DNA from: Mesocentrotus franciscanus
Taxonomy: Eukaryota; Echinodermata; Echinoidea; Camarodonta; Strongylocentrotidae
NCBI GenBank assembly: GCA_037976565.1
Contig: CP137686.1
Coordinates: 27,934,626 to 27,998,625, forward strand
Length of the DNA stretch: 64,000 nt
Direction: 5' to 3'
The notes under the pieces are model-generated. The model ran no database searches. It saw nothing but the letters and a program-made list of their open reading frames with translations, and was not told the origin of the DNA. Shown here piece after piece: positions 38,880 through 49,419 of this stretch. How positions within the stretch are numbered: the stretch's first letter is position 1; the number at the start of each line of letters is the position of its first letter. Made by a program: the position numbers and the translations under genes.

Positions 38880-39270
38880 AGGGACTCTGTAACATTGTCC
38901 AAATCCTAAAAATCCAATCGATATTATAGCAGTTCCCCCATACCTTGTGAATTGTGTTCGTATTAAACAAAAAAATCATGGGACAGGTTTCGGTTTTTCA
39001 AATTTCCCTTTCGTTCAAAAGATATTTATGATTGAAGTTTTCAGATGTTAAAAGATCCAACGGACCCCAAAAATCGTATACAAAGTGAATGCAATGAGTT
39101 TGTGAATATCGCTTTGCATTTTTGCTCATAACCCGGCCATATATGACGTCCATTAGAATTGAAATTTACACACAGTACCATGTGAACATGTAAGATAATA
39201 ACAATATACATTATACATGTACCAACCGTTTATCACTTTTTGCACATGACATCAATGTTACCAAGTCCCT
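38880..39270. mobile_element. TTAA-flanked 391-bp MITE
   Basis: TTAA at 38876-38879 and 39271-39274 bound inverted ends AGGGACTCTGTAACATTG (left) and AGGGACTTGGTAACATTG (right, complement). It is non-coding and of piggyBac- or Kolobok-type by target preference. Confidence 0.75.
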
Positions 39271-40205
39271 TTAAAGGTCCTATGTAATACAAATACATGT
39301 TGACTTGTGTTCATTTATAATATCCTGACCATCACGTATGTGCAAATACAAAATGCAAATTATGTACTTTATATTTTATAAGTTTTTTGTTATTTTTCTT
39401 CAGAATGCTTAGAAACGCCCATAAAAATCCTCCAAACCAAGATTCTGTAAGTGACCTCATCTGTCAATCAGTACCTAATTACCATGTGATTGACAAAAGA
39501 CATTGGTGTGCACCTTCCCCAATGATGGGCTTCTTCTTACAATAGCGTTACATGGGTGTGCATAATACCAATCCAAATATTTTTGAATTCAATGGCAATT
39601 GCTATGCTAGGAAAGTCCTACCAATACAGAGACAACAAAGGAACCAATTTGCCATTTTATGGAAACATGCAAGTTATGCTCAGTTTAGGGGAAGCAGCAC
39701 ATTCCAATGCCTTTTGTCAATCGCATGGTAATTAGGTATCTGCACATCTCTGAAATACCCTTTATTCATCAAACAGTGAATTTGTAAATTACTACAAGTA
39801 TTTCATAATTATTCTTTCTGCACAGAGTCTGTCGTGGAATACAATGTGGCAATAAGACATAATGCAAATGACAATATCTACGCACTTGAGAACTGTTTTT
39901 GTTTATGTAATATGATAATATGAGGCTTTGCACTGATATTGCATTGATGAAATAGCAGAGTACATATTGTGATTCCAGCAATTAAAATAAAAACAAGTTT
40001 CTTTTCCTCTATTCAAGGACAAAATGGTTTAAAGGGTGTTTAAGGGATTGAAAACAAAACATCTGAAAACAATTCACACCTTTTCTGTATAAGTCACACT
40101 ATATGGAATGCATTGTCTGCGAAATACCAGACTTTTTCATGTTAATTTTTAATTCAGATTTGCCTGGCTATGTACAAAAGTTTGTGTTTAATTGTCACTT
40201 CTTAA

Positions 40206-40805
40206 AGGTCAAGTCCAGGCAGGGATTCAATCGATTTCAAAACAAAGAATAAATAATTACAAATACACTAATGAAAATTTGATCATAATTGGGTATAAAA
40301 TAAACAATTTATGAATGCTTGAAGTTTCACATTTCATTCACTAAACAGTTCTTGAACAGTTGATATGAATATTCATTAAGTGAGTTGAAGATGTCATACC
40401 CTCACTTTTATCTATATAGACAGTTACAAAAAATTTCAATATCCAAATTTTTAGCAAAGAAAGTGAAATATAGTCCATCAAACCTGAATATGTTAGAGAA
40501 AATACTATTTTACAAATATACAGTGGGTACTAAGGGCAACTTTAACATTTTTGTCTCTGAAAATGAAATTTTCTGTAATTTTTGTGTACTTAACATACAG
40601 TAAATAGTGAGGGTATGACATCATCAACTCACTTAATGAATATTCATATCAACTGTTCAAGAACTATTTAGTGAATGAAATGAGAAATTTCAAAACTTCA
40701 TAAATTCCTTATTTTTACCCAATTTTGATCAAACTTTGGTTAGTGTATTTGTAATATTTTACTCTTTATTTTGAAATAGATTAAAACCTTGCCTGGACTT
40801 GCCCT
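40206..40805. mobile_element. TTAA-flanked 600-bp fold-back MITE with about 200-bp arms
   Basis: TTAA at 40202-40205 and 40806-40809 flank AGGTCAAGTCCAGGC and its inverted partner AGGGCAAGTCCAGGC. Complementarity extends about 200 bp inward on each side (for example TGATATGAATATTCATTAAG near 40359 against 40635-40654), leaving a unique centre of about 200 bp. The open frame in the centre has no family resemblance. Confidence 0.85.
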
Positions 40806-41071
40806 TTAAAAGAAAAGCTTGAAGTCTTTGATCTGAAATTTCGTACAGAATACCTACTCGCAGTTAAATTGATAGACACCTTCAGGACTCCTGCAAATAT
40901 AAGGGTAATGCAGATATATTGTGATTTTTCTCACCCATAATGCATTCAGCTAACAGCTTTGTATATTGACGAAAAGTATATTTGTTAGAAACATATATCA
41001 TCTATTAATCGGAACATAAGTGCTCACGAGTATTAACTATTAATTAGAAATGATGCATGTCAGAAAAAACG

Positions 41072-41530
41072 TGAATTGTATGGTATAGAATCACTCAATT
41101 TCCATCATGTCCATGGACTTCAAATGTCTCAAAAGAACCGTTTCAAATGTTTTGTATTAGGCACTCTTGTTGCCCAGGTATGGGTCATGCAGAACACGTG
41201 CCTGGAATAACCCTAGGAGTTGTACTAGCTGAAAACTTGTAAATGGTACTGTACAGTACAGAATCATTCAATTGCCATCGTGTCCATGGACTTCAAATGT
41301 CTCAACAGAAGTGTTTCGAATGTTTTGTATTTAGCACTCTTGTTGCCCAGGTATGGGTCATAAAGCGGAAAACTTGTAAATGGTACTGTACAGAATCATT
41401 CAATTTCCATCGTGTCCATGGACTTCAAATGTCTCAACAGAAGCGTTTCGAATGTTTTGTATTTGGCACTCTTGTTGCCCATGTATGGGTCATGCAGAAC
41501 AAGTGCCTGGAATAACCCTAGGAGTTGGGA
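41072..41530 (-). repeat. Tandem triplication of the SAMD3-like 3' exon end
   Basis: There are three copies of a unit of about 138-150 bp, each containing GTCCATGGACTTCAAATGTC (near 41107, 41280 and 41414). The right copy overlaps the functional C-terminal codons. The middle copy still encodes GNKSAKYKTFETLLLRHLKS on the minus strand, and the left copy has an in-frame TAA. Similarity stops short of a full exon, so these are exon-end duplications and not extra genes. Confidence 0.85.
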
Positions 41531-41740
41531 GTAGGTCTTCGGGTATTCCAAATTGAAGACGTAGTACGCCGATAATAGCTGTAGCAAGGCGGAGCTAATG
41601 TCGTTCTCACACTGAATGTGCACTTTATCTGTTGCAATAAAGCATCCCGTCAACTTATTCTCATTCAAGAATACAATCAGGCGTGGTGGCTGCTTCTCAG
41701 AACTCGACAGATGGGCAATCACATCATCATCTGGGATGTC
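41396..41740 (-). CDS. SAMD3-like family gene, last exon
   Basis: The acceptor ATATATTAG is followed by 114 open codons and a TGA stop at 41396-41398. The exon begins DIPDDDVIAHL, then RLIVFLNENKLTG, and has LLSAYYVFNLEYPKTYSQLL near the middle. The YYVFN-x-x-YPK segment followed by a leucine-rich helix is typical of the C-terminal domain of these multi-copy animal proteins. Immediately beyond the stop, the 3' part of this exon is repeated twice in tandem (41231-41368 and 41072-41220). The family name is tentative and no biochemical role is known to me. The gene is inside the candidate CACTG-ended element and may be mobile cargo. Confidence 0.65.
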   Translation of the reverse strand, partial: DIPDDDVIAHLSSSEKQPPRLIVFLNENKLTGCFIATDKVHIQCENDISSALLQLLSAYYVFNLEYPKTYSQLLGLFQALVLHDPYMGNKSAKYKTFETLLLRHLKSMDTMEIE

Positions 41741-41818
41741 CTAATATATCACAAAGAGAAATCAAAACCATATATATTGACTGTTAAAATTGTTGCGGAA
41801 AAGAGAATTCTGTTTTAA

Positions 41819-42345
41819 AGGGGTAGTTCAGCTTTGGTAAGGATGAAATTTAGGAAATAAAACCTGCTCAGTAACATTACAAACTAATAGTTATAACTCC
41901 ACCATGCTAGAAAGGTATATCAAATTACGAACAACTAAGTAAAACGCCGGTTATAACTCAAAAGAGTAATTACAACACAATAGGGCGCTTTTTGTAAAGC
42001 GTTGTTTCATCCATTTTGCATATGAAATTATGCATGTAATATTTAGTTGCAATAATGATTAAATAGAGATATCATAAACAACAATTTAAAAACACTTTTA
42101 AAATTTTTGAGAAATTGTAAGCATTTTTGTATTTTTGAAAAGTCACATAATTAATTTGGGGCTCATATCTATTACGGTTGGATATATTTATTGATATTTC
42201 AGCCATTTCTGAACCGATTTTGACTAAGTAAAGTTTATTCTGCCATTAGAATTACATCTTTTTTAAATTCGACACTCGGCTTTGCATTACCTCACAACAA
42301 AATTGTGTTGTGAAGCGCCCTCTCTACCAAAGCTGAACTGCCCCT
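41819..42345. mobile_element. TTAA-flanked 527-bp MITE
   Basis: TTAA at 41815-41818 and 42346-42349 bound ends AGGGGTAGTTCAGCTTTGGT (left) and AGGGGCAGTTCAGCTTTGGT (right, complement). It lies in the intron just upstream of the last SAMD3-like exon. Confidence 0.85.
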
Positions 42346-43126
42346 TTAAACTATTTACATTAATTTTATTCTAATATATATATATTTCTTTAACTCACCT
42401 GAACCACAGGGGCACTAATAATTTATTTTCGACTACTTCTTTGAAAAAAAACACCAAAAAAACCCAAAACAGATGCCTGGATTTTAACCAAACTTGACAG
42501 GAATCATCCTTAGGGAAGAAGGATGTAAAAATGGGGTACCCATCTGAAAAATGGGCGTGGAAGCAGTCCCAAAAGGCCCCAAAAGGGACCAAAATGTCTT
42601 TTAATTAAAAAGCAATTGCTAGATTTTGCAAACTCTACAGGATTCATCCCAAGGCACGGCTAATCTAAAATTATTAAAATTGGGCACTGACAAGGGGACA
42701 AAGTGGTACAAAAAAAAGAGAGAGAGAGAGAGAATGAACATTTCCATGGGGCCATAATGAGACAGTTTTGACATATTACAGGGGCAAACTACCCTTTAGT
42801 TACCATGGGGTAACTTCTTCCCTCCCCAACGATTTATGTCAGGACCTGGCAGACCCCAATTTCATCTCTTCAGGTAATCGAGCGTAAGGTCCACGGACCA
42901 CTTGTTGTGATGTGTGTTTCTAACCTTACCGTTACATTTGTGATAGCTTTACGTAAACTTGTCATTGGAAGGAAAATGTCTCAAGAGGAAAACAGATAAA
43001 TTATATCTTAACTTTAAATCATGCATAATGTATTGCATATAATGATAAAGTTGTAATGTAGCTGGTCACGTAAGTCCATGACATTGTCAAAAACTGCACC
43101 CACAATAACAAAAATAATTTACAAAC

Positions 43127-43228
43127 CTCCTTCACAGATATTACTGATTCCGTCTTCCGCCCTTTGCCCTTGTCGAATGCCGTCTTTTTCTCTGCATATC
43201 TCATGACTGGCAGCATCCTCAGGGGTCC
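43127..43228 (-). CDS. SAMD3-like family gene, third recognised exon
   Basis: This is a 102-base phase-0 exon between acceptor TTACCCATCAAG and donor GTTTGT. It encodes 34 basic residues starting GPLRMLPVMRYAEKK. Family similarity in this segment is low, and the case rests on phase, splice sites and position. Confidence 0.5.
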
Positions 43229-43508
43229 CTTGATGGGTAACAAAATACGAGGAACATATGTTATATTTATGATTTATGCTGGAAATTTCTTTCTGAACTC
43301 TTTCTAGTTTAAAATCGTATGTTCGATCTATCAATTTATTTTTATTTTGAAGAAGAAAAAAACTGTCCAATGAGGACTTAACCTACCTCAGAACTTCTTG
43401 TAGTTTGCACACAACTATGGGCATTCGATCAAACACTGTGGGATATACAATGTATCTCTCTATTGGAAAAACACGGCACACACAAAAAAAATGATTCCAT
43501 TGCCTCAC

Positions 43509-43616
43509 CTCACTTTCATCTCCCATCAGCTTCTCCACCGCAGTCATGAAGCGATCCACAGCGGTCCTGAGTTCTGGTAATCCAGTCCCTCTTAACTTCT
43601 TAAAGTCATGGAATAT
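43509..43616 (-). CDS. SAMD3-like family gene, second recognised exon
   Basis: This is a 108-base phase-0 exon bounded by acceptor TCAATTATAG and donor GTGAGG. The 36 residues include HDFKKLRGTG and TAVEKLMGDESE. Only this frame is open from acceptor to donor, and both neighbours also join in phase 0. Confidence 0.6.
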
Positions 43617-44492
43617 CTATAATTGAGAAACAACGATTGGAAATAATTTGTGTTTCCACCATATCAAGTGCAGAAAAATTAGTAATCTCGTCTTGTTCAT
43701 GAAAAGGTCATGGTAATTGGCATGTATCACAAAACAATGTCTGCTTTCCTAAAAAAAACCTCTACAAATCAAGTGACTTAACCCGAATGTACAAATATGA
43801 TAAATATTCATAACAAAATAATATCATGGGCATGGGCGGATCTAGGACGAGCGCAGGGGCGCTCACGCTGGATCTCATAATATCGGCAATCTTGCTTGCT
43901 CGCTTTGCTCGCTCGCTGAAAAGTATTTACAGGGGCAAGCCATGACAGCCCTGCCCCCATCGAAAGCCGAAATTTGTCAAAAACTTATTGAGTCAAACCT
44001 CAAAATTTCTTCCGCATTATTTACCGGCGGCCTCTACCCGAAAATAGGGGAAGGGGAGGTGTACTCTTGTATATCGGGTATACGGAGATGTGCCGCTGGG
44101 AAGGATAACTTTTTATCCATAGACATGTACGGTCCCCTTTTCACGAAATTATCCTTATTCATGAGTCCCATTTGAAAGAAAAAACCCCAAAAACAAAACA
44201 TTTTCATATTCTCATGCCTGAAAGAAGTGACCCTCAAAGAGATGGGGCTGGCGCTGCCATGTGCGCAGCAGCACAGCTAGACTGCGCCCTCCAATCTCAA
44301 ATCCTATATCCGCAAGTGATGGAAGACACTTTCAACATGAAATTCAGTTCTGGTTCTTAATCATTTCCAACTGATGAACTTTGACTTTCTGACCCAAAAC
44401 ATATTTTGTGAATGTAATTATAAGGATGCTGGATGATTCTAAAATAAAATCGAACCTATAATTTTCGTTTTTGAGATATAAACAATTCATAC

Positions 44493-44685
44493 CATATTTG
44501 CATCAGTATAGCATGGTATTCTTTTGATGATAGGCTCGACCTGGGCATCCGGAAGTGACGTTATCCATTTCTGGTTCTCTTTGAACGTTTTTTGAAGGAG
44601 GAGCTCTACGTGACTGATGCATCTCTTGTCGGACCCTTGCCCCACTCTCTCCCCAGTTCTGCAAGGCTCTGCTCCAAATCATCAT
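44493..44685 (-). pseudogene. SAMD3-like family gene, exon with frameshift
   Basis: This is the most upstream exon recognised for a protein of a multi-copy animal family often auto-named sterile alpha motif domain-containing 3-like. The function is unknown, and no SAM domain is visible in the part present. After an acceptor TTTGTCAG, one frame reads EQSLAELGREWGKG and then meets a stop (TAG near 44608). Shifting by one base at that point opens HVELLLQKTFKENQKWI, which continues to the donor GTATGA at 44492. The two frames together give the order EW-x-KG ... LL-x-x-TF-x-x-x-x-x-WI usual in these proteins, so I infer a single-base deletion. The exon length of 193 is one base short of the length that keeps phase. 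It is either a pseudogene mutation or a sequencing error. Confidence 0.55.
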
Positions 44686-44777
44686 CTGACAAATGGATGT
44701 GCTCTGTTCCTATGCATGTAGTTAGAGAACATCATAATGAAGAAAAGGCAATTTTGCAGTGAACATATGTATACATA

Positions 44778-44905
44778 CAGTGGCAGATCCAGGATTTCGT
44801 AAAGGGGGCCGCGAGACCGTCGATTTTAAGATTTTGTTTCACCTGGGCCGATTGAAAAAATAAGTGCATGGGGGGCAGCCACTTCGCCCCCTGGATCTGC
44901 CTCTG
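44778..44905. mobile_element. 128-bp MITE with CAGTGGCAGATCCAGG ends and 6-bp target duplication
   Basis: The left end CAGTGGCAGATCCAGG and right end (complement) CAGAGGCAGATCCAGG differ at one of 16 bases. TACATA flanks both sides (44772-44777, 44906-44911). It is non-coding. Confidence 0.85.
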
Positions 44906-45879
44906 TACATATCAAATGTTGGTTTAAAACATCAGTGATACCAAACCAACAAATTATGATCCAATTAATCCCAAATCTACAAGGATAGGTTCAATTCAGT
45001 ACTAATGTAATTATTTTAAAACTTTGTTATCTTTATTTGTGCTATACATGTAAGTTGCATTGTGAATACAATCATAACACTGTGGAGTCCCTGGCAAATA
45101 TATCTTGTCAAAACAAAAGATGGGAACTCCTTCTTATTAGTAGTTATAAACAGTAATACAGTATGGTCCATGCAAAGAAACGCTAAACAGTAGTGGTCAG
45201 CAGAGGCAATAGAGTTTTAGTAATAGTGATAATGAATAATATTGTACATTATAAACATAGAACTGTTTAGATCCTTGTATGCACCATGCACCAAGTTTGT
45301 AGCAGAGACTGATATTGACATTGAGATTTAGGAATTCACAGTTAAAACAATTGAACAATTCCGGACTCCTTCACATGTGGTCGACAGATATAGATACTAC
45401 TACCATTCGGAGAGCAGAGATCAAATCCCGATCTGAGCCAAGTGACAAATCATCATCAGTATTCGGCTATTGAGAACATATATTTCCCCCAGATCCCCGG
45501 CAATACATCTCAATAATTTACATCATTTGCAATCATAAATTAATTTTCTTAATGGGCTCCAAAGCTCCTGTCTTTAAAGATTACAGAAGAAGAAGAATAG
45601 ACCAGATCAGATCAAAGCCAGAGTTTCATTTGCAGGTAGTGTCTGGATCTACCGTACCAACTACTGTACCATATTACGCTAATTATTATATTTGGCCTGT
45701 CATCAATTGCAGTTGTTATTTTTGTCTTATCGTTTCGTACTTACATGAAATAATCAACAGTACTGGTCTTGAGGTTGACATCTACTCTGTATATATCTTT
45801 TTAGTTGCTTTCAAGACAAGACTCCTCACAGATGATGTAGATTGTGCACATTAAGACTTTGTCAAATTTGTGAACCGAC

Positions 45880-46050
45880 GAAGCAGCTAGCTAGCTAGCT
45901 CAGCTCAGCGCTAGCGTTATAGCGCAGTATTCAATGACGTAGTAAGTATAGCATGCAAATCCGGATAATGCGCTAGCTAGCTAGCTAGCTATGCGCGCGC
46001 GCGTACGACGCGGCAACTAGTACTTGCGCATGCGCTTCATGTCCATCGTG
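45880..46050. promoter_or_regulatory. CpG-rich patch with (CTAG)n runs and an NRF1-type site
   Basis: The patch contains GCTAGCTAGCTAG runs (about 45888 and 45971), a short alternating CG run, and TGCGCATGCGC at 46025-46035, a perfect match to the NRF1 consensus palindrome. It lies upstream (on the minus strand) of the SAMD3-like exons and inside the candidate element, so it could be that gene's promoter. No first exon was identified. Confidence 0.4.
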
Positions 46051-46274
46051 ATATATGGTAAACAAAAAGTGTTTAGAGGCATGAATGAGACATGTGTTTA
46101 CAACTCATCTCTGAGCGTCAATCACGGGCGTTTAACACGATATTTCATAAACTTATTTATTACATTAATGCAACTATAAAGGTTTTATCTCCAAGATTAT
46201 AGATAATGAATCAACTATATATTTGAATACGTGAAAACCATATATTTTTTCAAGTCTTAAGCATCTTTGATTAA

Positions 46275-46385
46275 TATTGATGCATAAACACTTTAGTAGA
46301 ATGTAAGTCCTAAACACATACCATGTTTGGATAAACACAAACTTAAACACATAATTAAACACTTAAGTGGTATATAAACACGTCA
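46275..46385 (+). repeat. Right TAAACAC subterminal array
   Basis: About seven TAAACAC motifs precede the inverted end GGTTTTACAGTG, in the same direction as in the left array. Confidence 0.75.
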
Positions 46386-46549
46386 TGTGTTCTGCGGTTT
46401 TACAGTGTATACTGTGTCAAATTGTTTGTGTTTAGATAAGGGAGAGATTGCTGATTCATAAAAAACACATATTGTTGTACTGTCATAGAACATTATACAA
46501 GCCTTACTTTAAAATATTCTCATGTAAGTGTTAAGTTAATACAACTTTA

Positions 46550-46980
46550 CTCCATTATCATCTCTGTCCTTTTCTTTCCCTTTCCTTTCCTTAATTTCTC
46601 GAAACGCCCAAAAGGCTGGTTCTTTTGACGGAAAAATAATATCAAAAGCCTTTTTATGTTCCAGAAATCCTTTAATCGTGAATATATATTTTTTTATGAG
46701 GCCACCATCCATCTCCAGCCTAACCGCTCACGATGGTGGTCTCCTGCGTTCTAAATTACCTCTCTAATTTATTGAAAAATGTTTACTATGTATTTGTTAT
46801 CTTTTGTGTATGCTTCGTACATGTTTATTGTATGATATAATTGTACATGACCTTCTATTTAATTACTTTTGTAAACATGTTATTCATTGTATTTGTTATT
46901 GTTTGAATTTTTGTAATTTGAGTTTGAATTTGTATCTTTTTGAACGCAGAAATAAAACCAATCAAACAAACAAACAAGCA
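46550..46980 (+). mobile_element. Probable 3' end of a non-LTR retrotransposon
   Basis: AT-rich sequence with repeated TTTGTAAT/TTGTATTTGT strings ends in CAGAAATAAAACCAATCAAA and a short CAAA-type tail (46951-46980). A 3'UTR-like stretch followed by AATAAA and a simple (CAAA)n tail is typical of LINE insertions. No reverse transcriptase remains. Confidence 0.4.
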
Positions 46981-47344
46981 ATATACTCATCATGGAAAGC
47001 TATAGAGAACATCTATATGAACTTTAATTACTCAGTAATATATTTTTTTTCACTCAGCTATTTTACAATCAGGAAATAATCGCAATGTTGTATTATCTCA
47101 CCCCATTTCAATTCTAATTATCATCTCGGACGCTATATCGGTTAATGGATACAAATTTCTTAAGTTGTAATTGAAACTATGTTTATACAATACTGTAATT
47201 CTTCGCAAATGTCTTTACTTTCAGTTTCTATTTGTTTTATACTTTCATTTTAGAACTAAGCTCATGTGATGGATGATAATAGTATGCGCTGTAAATTCAA
47301 GTTTTGTATATTACACGCAAATTATAATAATATTATCTTTGAAA

Positions 47345-47573
47345 AAAAAGTAGTCTCCCCCCTCTCTCTCTCTCTCTCTCTTCGTCTCATTCCAATCTGT
47401 CTGTCTCTCTCTCTCTCTGTCTGTCTATACTACCTGTCTTTGTCTGTCTGCTTGTCTCTGTCTTTCTCTCAATTTCTCTTCCTGTACCTCTCTATTGGTC
47501 TGTCTCCCAGGCTTCTCCCCCGTTTTCTACATTTCCTTCTCTCCATCTCACCTAGGCCTATCCCTTTCTCTCT

Positions 47574-47610
<37 letters not shown>

Positions 47611-47755
47611 CCTTTCATGTTTCTGTACGTCTGCCAGTCTGTCTCCTCTCCTCCGTTTTCTCCATCACATTCCATCTATCTATCCCACCCCTCCCTTGTC
47701 TTTATCTCTCTATATTCTTCATCCAATTCTTCTTCTTCTCGCACTCAGCCCCCTC

Positions 47756-47797
<42 letters not shown>

Positions 47798-47935
47798 CCT
47801 TTCATGTTTCTGTACGTCTGCCTGTCTATCTCCTCTCCCCCGTTTTCTCCATCACATTCCATATATCTATCCAACACCTCCCTTGTCTTTATCTCTCTAT
47901 ATTCTTCATCCAATTCTTCTTCTTCTCGCACTCAG

Positions 47936-47979
<44 letters not shown>

Positions 47980-48131
47980 CCTTTCATGTTTCTGTACGTC
48001 TGCCTGTCTATCTCCTCTCCCCCGTTTTCTCCATCACATTCCATATATCTATCCCACCCCTCCCTTGTCTTTATCTCTCTATATTCTTCATCAAATTCTT
48101 CTTCTTCTCGCACTCAGCCCCCCCTCCCCTC

Positions 48132-48167
<36 letters not shown>

Positions 48168-48170
48168 GTG
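47345..48170. repeat. Pyrimidine-rich region with 185-bp tandem repeat
   Basis: (CT)n runs alternate with a more complex segment starting CCATTCCTTTCATGTTTCTG at 47607, 47793 and 47975, giving units of 186 and 182 bp. All units share the ATCACATTCCAT and TTCTTCTTCTCGCACTCAG blocks. The long Ser/Leu-rich frames across the region follow this repeat and are not considered a gene. Confidence 0.9.
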
Positions 48171-48433
48171 CTTGCAAATATGCTATCTGTTTCTTTAAGG
48201 GATGTGCATCGGGGATTCCTTTGACATCGTCTGTGCCTCTAACTTTGTAAACTGTTTAATTAAAAGTCCCTCTGCCTCTGGTTTTATTCATGAAACCACA
48301 CAAGCATTCACTGTGTTTGGATAACATTTAATGAGCGTCTCTTCTCTGTAGCCCGTGCATGGCCCGTCCGTCCACCCTCATAGACAAATTAACCGTCATT
48401 ACGACTAATGGTAGGGCTTCATGTTTTCTTCAG

Positions 48434-48509
48434 GGAAAAGAGAAGGTCGTTAGAACGTTAGAAGAAAGTTTCTTTGGAATAACACTAGACCTCTTAAGTG
48501 CCGACTCCT
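48434..48509 (+). CDS. Unidentified plus-strand gene, first recognised exon
   Basis: This is the first of four phase-linked exons of a gene I cannot name. The acceptor TTTTCTTCAG is followed by 25 codons starting GKEKVVRTLEESFFGITLDL, and the exon ends one base into a codon at donor GTAGGT. Only this frame is open. The frame also continues upstream to an ATG at 48359, so the exon could be longer or begin translation there. The leftover T joins AC of the next exon to make a Tyr codon. The upstream part of the gene was not found. Confidence 0.45.
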
Positions 48510-48897
48510 GTAGGTATCTCACTCCCCATCCCCTTTCTCTGTCGCGCGCTCTCTCTCTCCCTCTCTCTCCTTCTGTCTGTCTCTGTCTGTCTGTCTCTCT
48601 CTCTCTATCTCCTCCATCCCTCCCCCTCTCCCTATTCCTTTCCTTATTGATTGTTTGCTAATAACAGGATGACACAATACCAATCGCTCACGCGTTACCA
48701 GACGATCTCTCGCAAGTGAAAGTGTCTATTATCATCGTCATTGCCTCGAGTCTGCCTGCTTATAACTCGTTGATTACTTTCTGGTGGCAGACGATGGCTG
48801 GCGAGCCATAATTATACTATAGCCTGCAACCAATCTAGATCTTGTCTTGTTTGTGTTTCTGTAGCTACGTAATACATTGGTAAGTAGGTCTATATTG

Positions 48898-48951
48898 GTT
48901 TGTTGTTTGTTTGTTTGTTTGTTTGTTTGTTTATTTGTGTGTTTGTTGTTA
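48898..48951. repeat. (GTTT)n tract
   Basis: Seven or more GTTT units. On the complement this is an (AAAC)n tail, as left by some LINE insertions, though no LINE body is seen next to it. Confidence 0.8.
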
Positions 48952-49359
48952 TATTCATAAGGTGATATTATACGGAAACTTGGTGCATCACAATGTTGAA
49001 GAGTTTGTCGTAAATAATATGTAACTTTCTCTTCTTGCCGTTTTTGACGGAGCTTCATTGGACCATGGACCCTGCTTATACACATTCTAAAACACGTAGG
49101 CTACTATTACTAATATGTATGAGTGAACTCTAGACGTAATCATTGTGTCTGGAAGTATATAAAAGTCATATGACTTTCGTTACTATAGTCAGTGTACGAC
49201 GAAAACTACAACAAATTACGTTTGCTCCTATAGAGTCTGTCTCGCAAAAAAGAAGGTCGTAATATCAATTATGATTTTTGTTTTTTTATTCGGCTAAATA
49301 TTTTACACATGATAAGGGATCAAACACATACATAATACTACTACTAAGTATTACCACAC

Positions 49360-49360
<1 letters not shown>

Positions 49361-49413
<53 letters not shown>
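49361..49413. repeat. (TAC)n microsatellite
   Basis: About 17 uninterrupted TAC/CTA units. Confidence 0.95.
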
Positions 49414-49419
49414 TACCAC

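Larger units (their letters stand above)
38103..46407. mobile_element. Candidate 8.3-kb CACTG-ended element carrying the SAMD3-like gene
   Basis: The left end CACTGTAAAACC (38103) and the right end GGTTTTACAGTG (finishing 46407) are exact inverted complements over 12 bp, with TA on both outer sides (38101-38102, 46408-46409). Each end is followed inward by an array of TAAACAC motifs (38120-38585 and about 46275-46385), unusually in the same orientation. CACTR-type ends with subterminal repeats characterise the CACTA/EnSpm superfamily. The interval contains the SAMD3-like gene and three TTAA MITEs, but no recognised transposase. The two ends may instead belong to separate insertions. Confidence 0.4.

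Noticed and set aside
40385..40603. 72-codon frame in the centre of the 600-bp TTAA fold-back
   Set aside because: It is AT-rich with no domain, and it spans the element centre into the inverted arms.
45395..45472. Possible extra minus-strand exon (TDDDLSLGSDRDLISALRM) upstream of the SAMD3-like exons
   Set aside because: Its ends look like splice sites, but its phase does not match the next exon at 44685, and similarity is too weak.
47266..48250. Frames of 300 and 251 codons rich in Ser and Leu
   Set aside because: They follow (CT)n runs and the 185-bp tandem unit; all three forward frames and the complement are open for the same reason.
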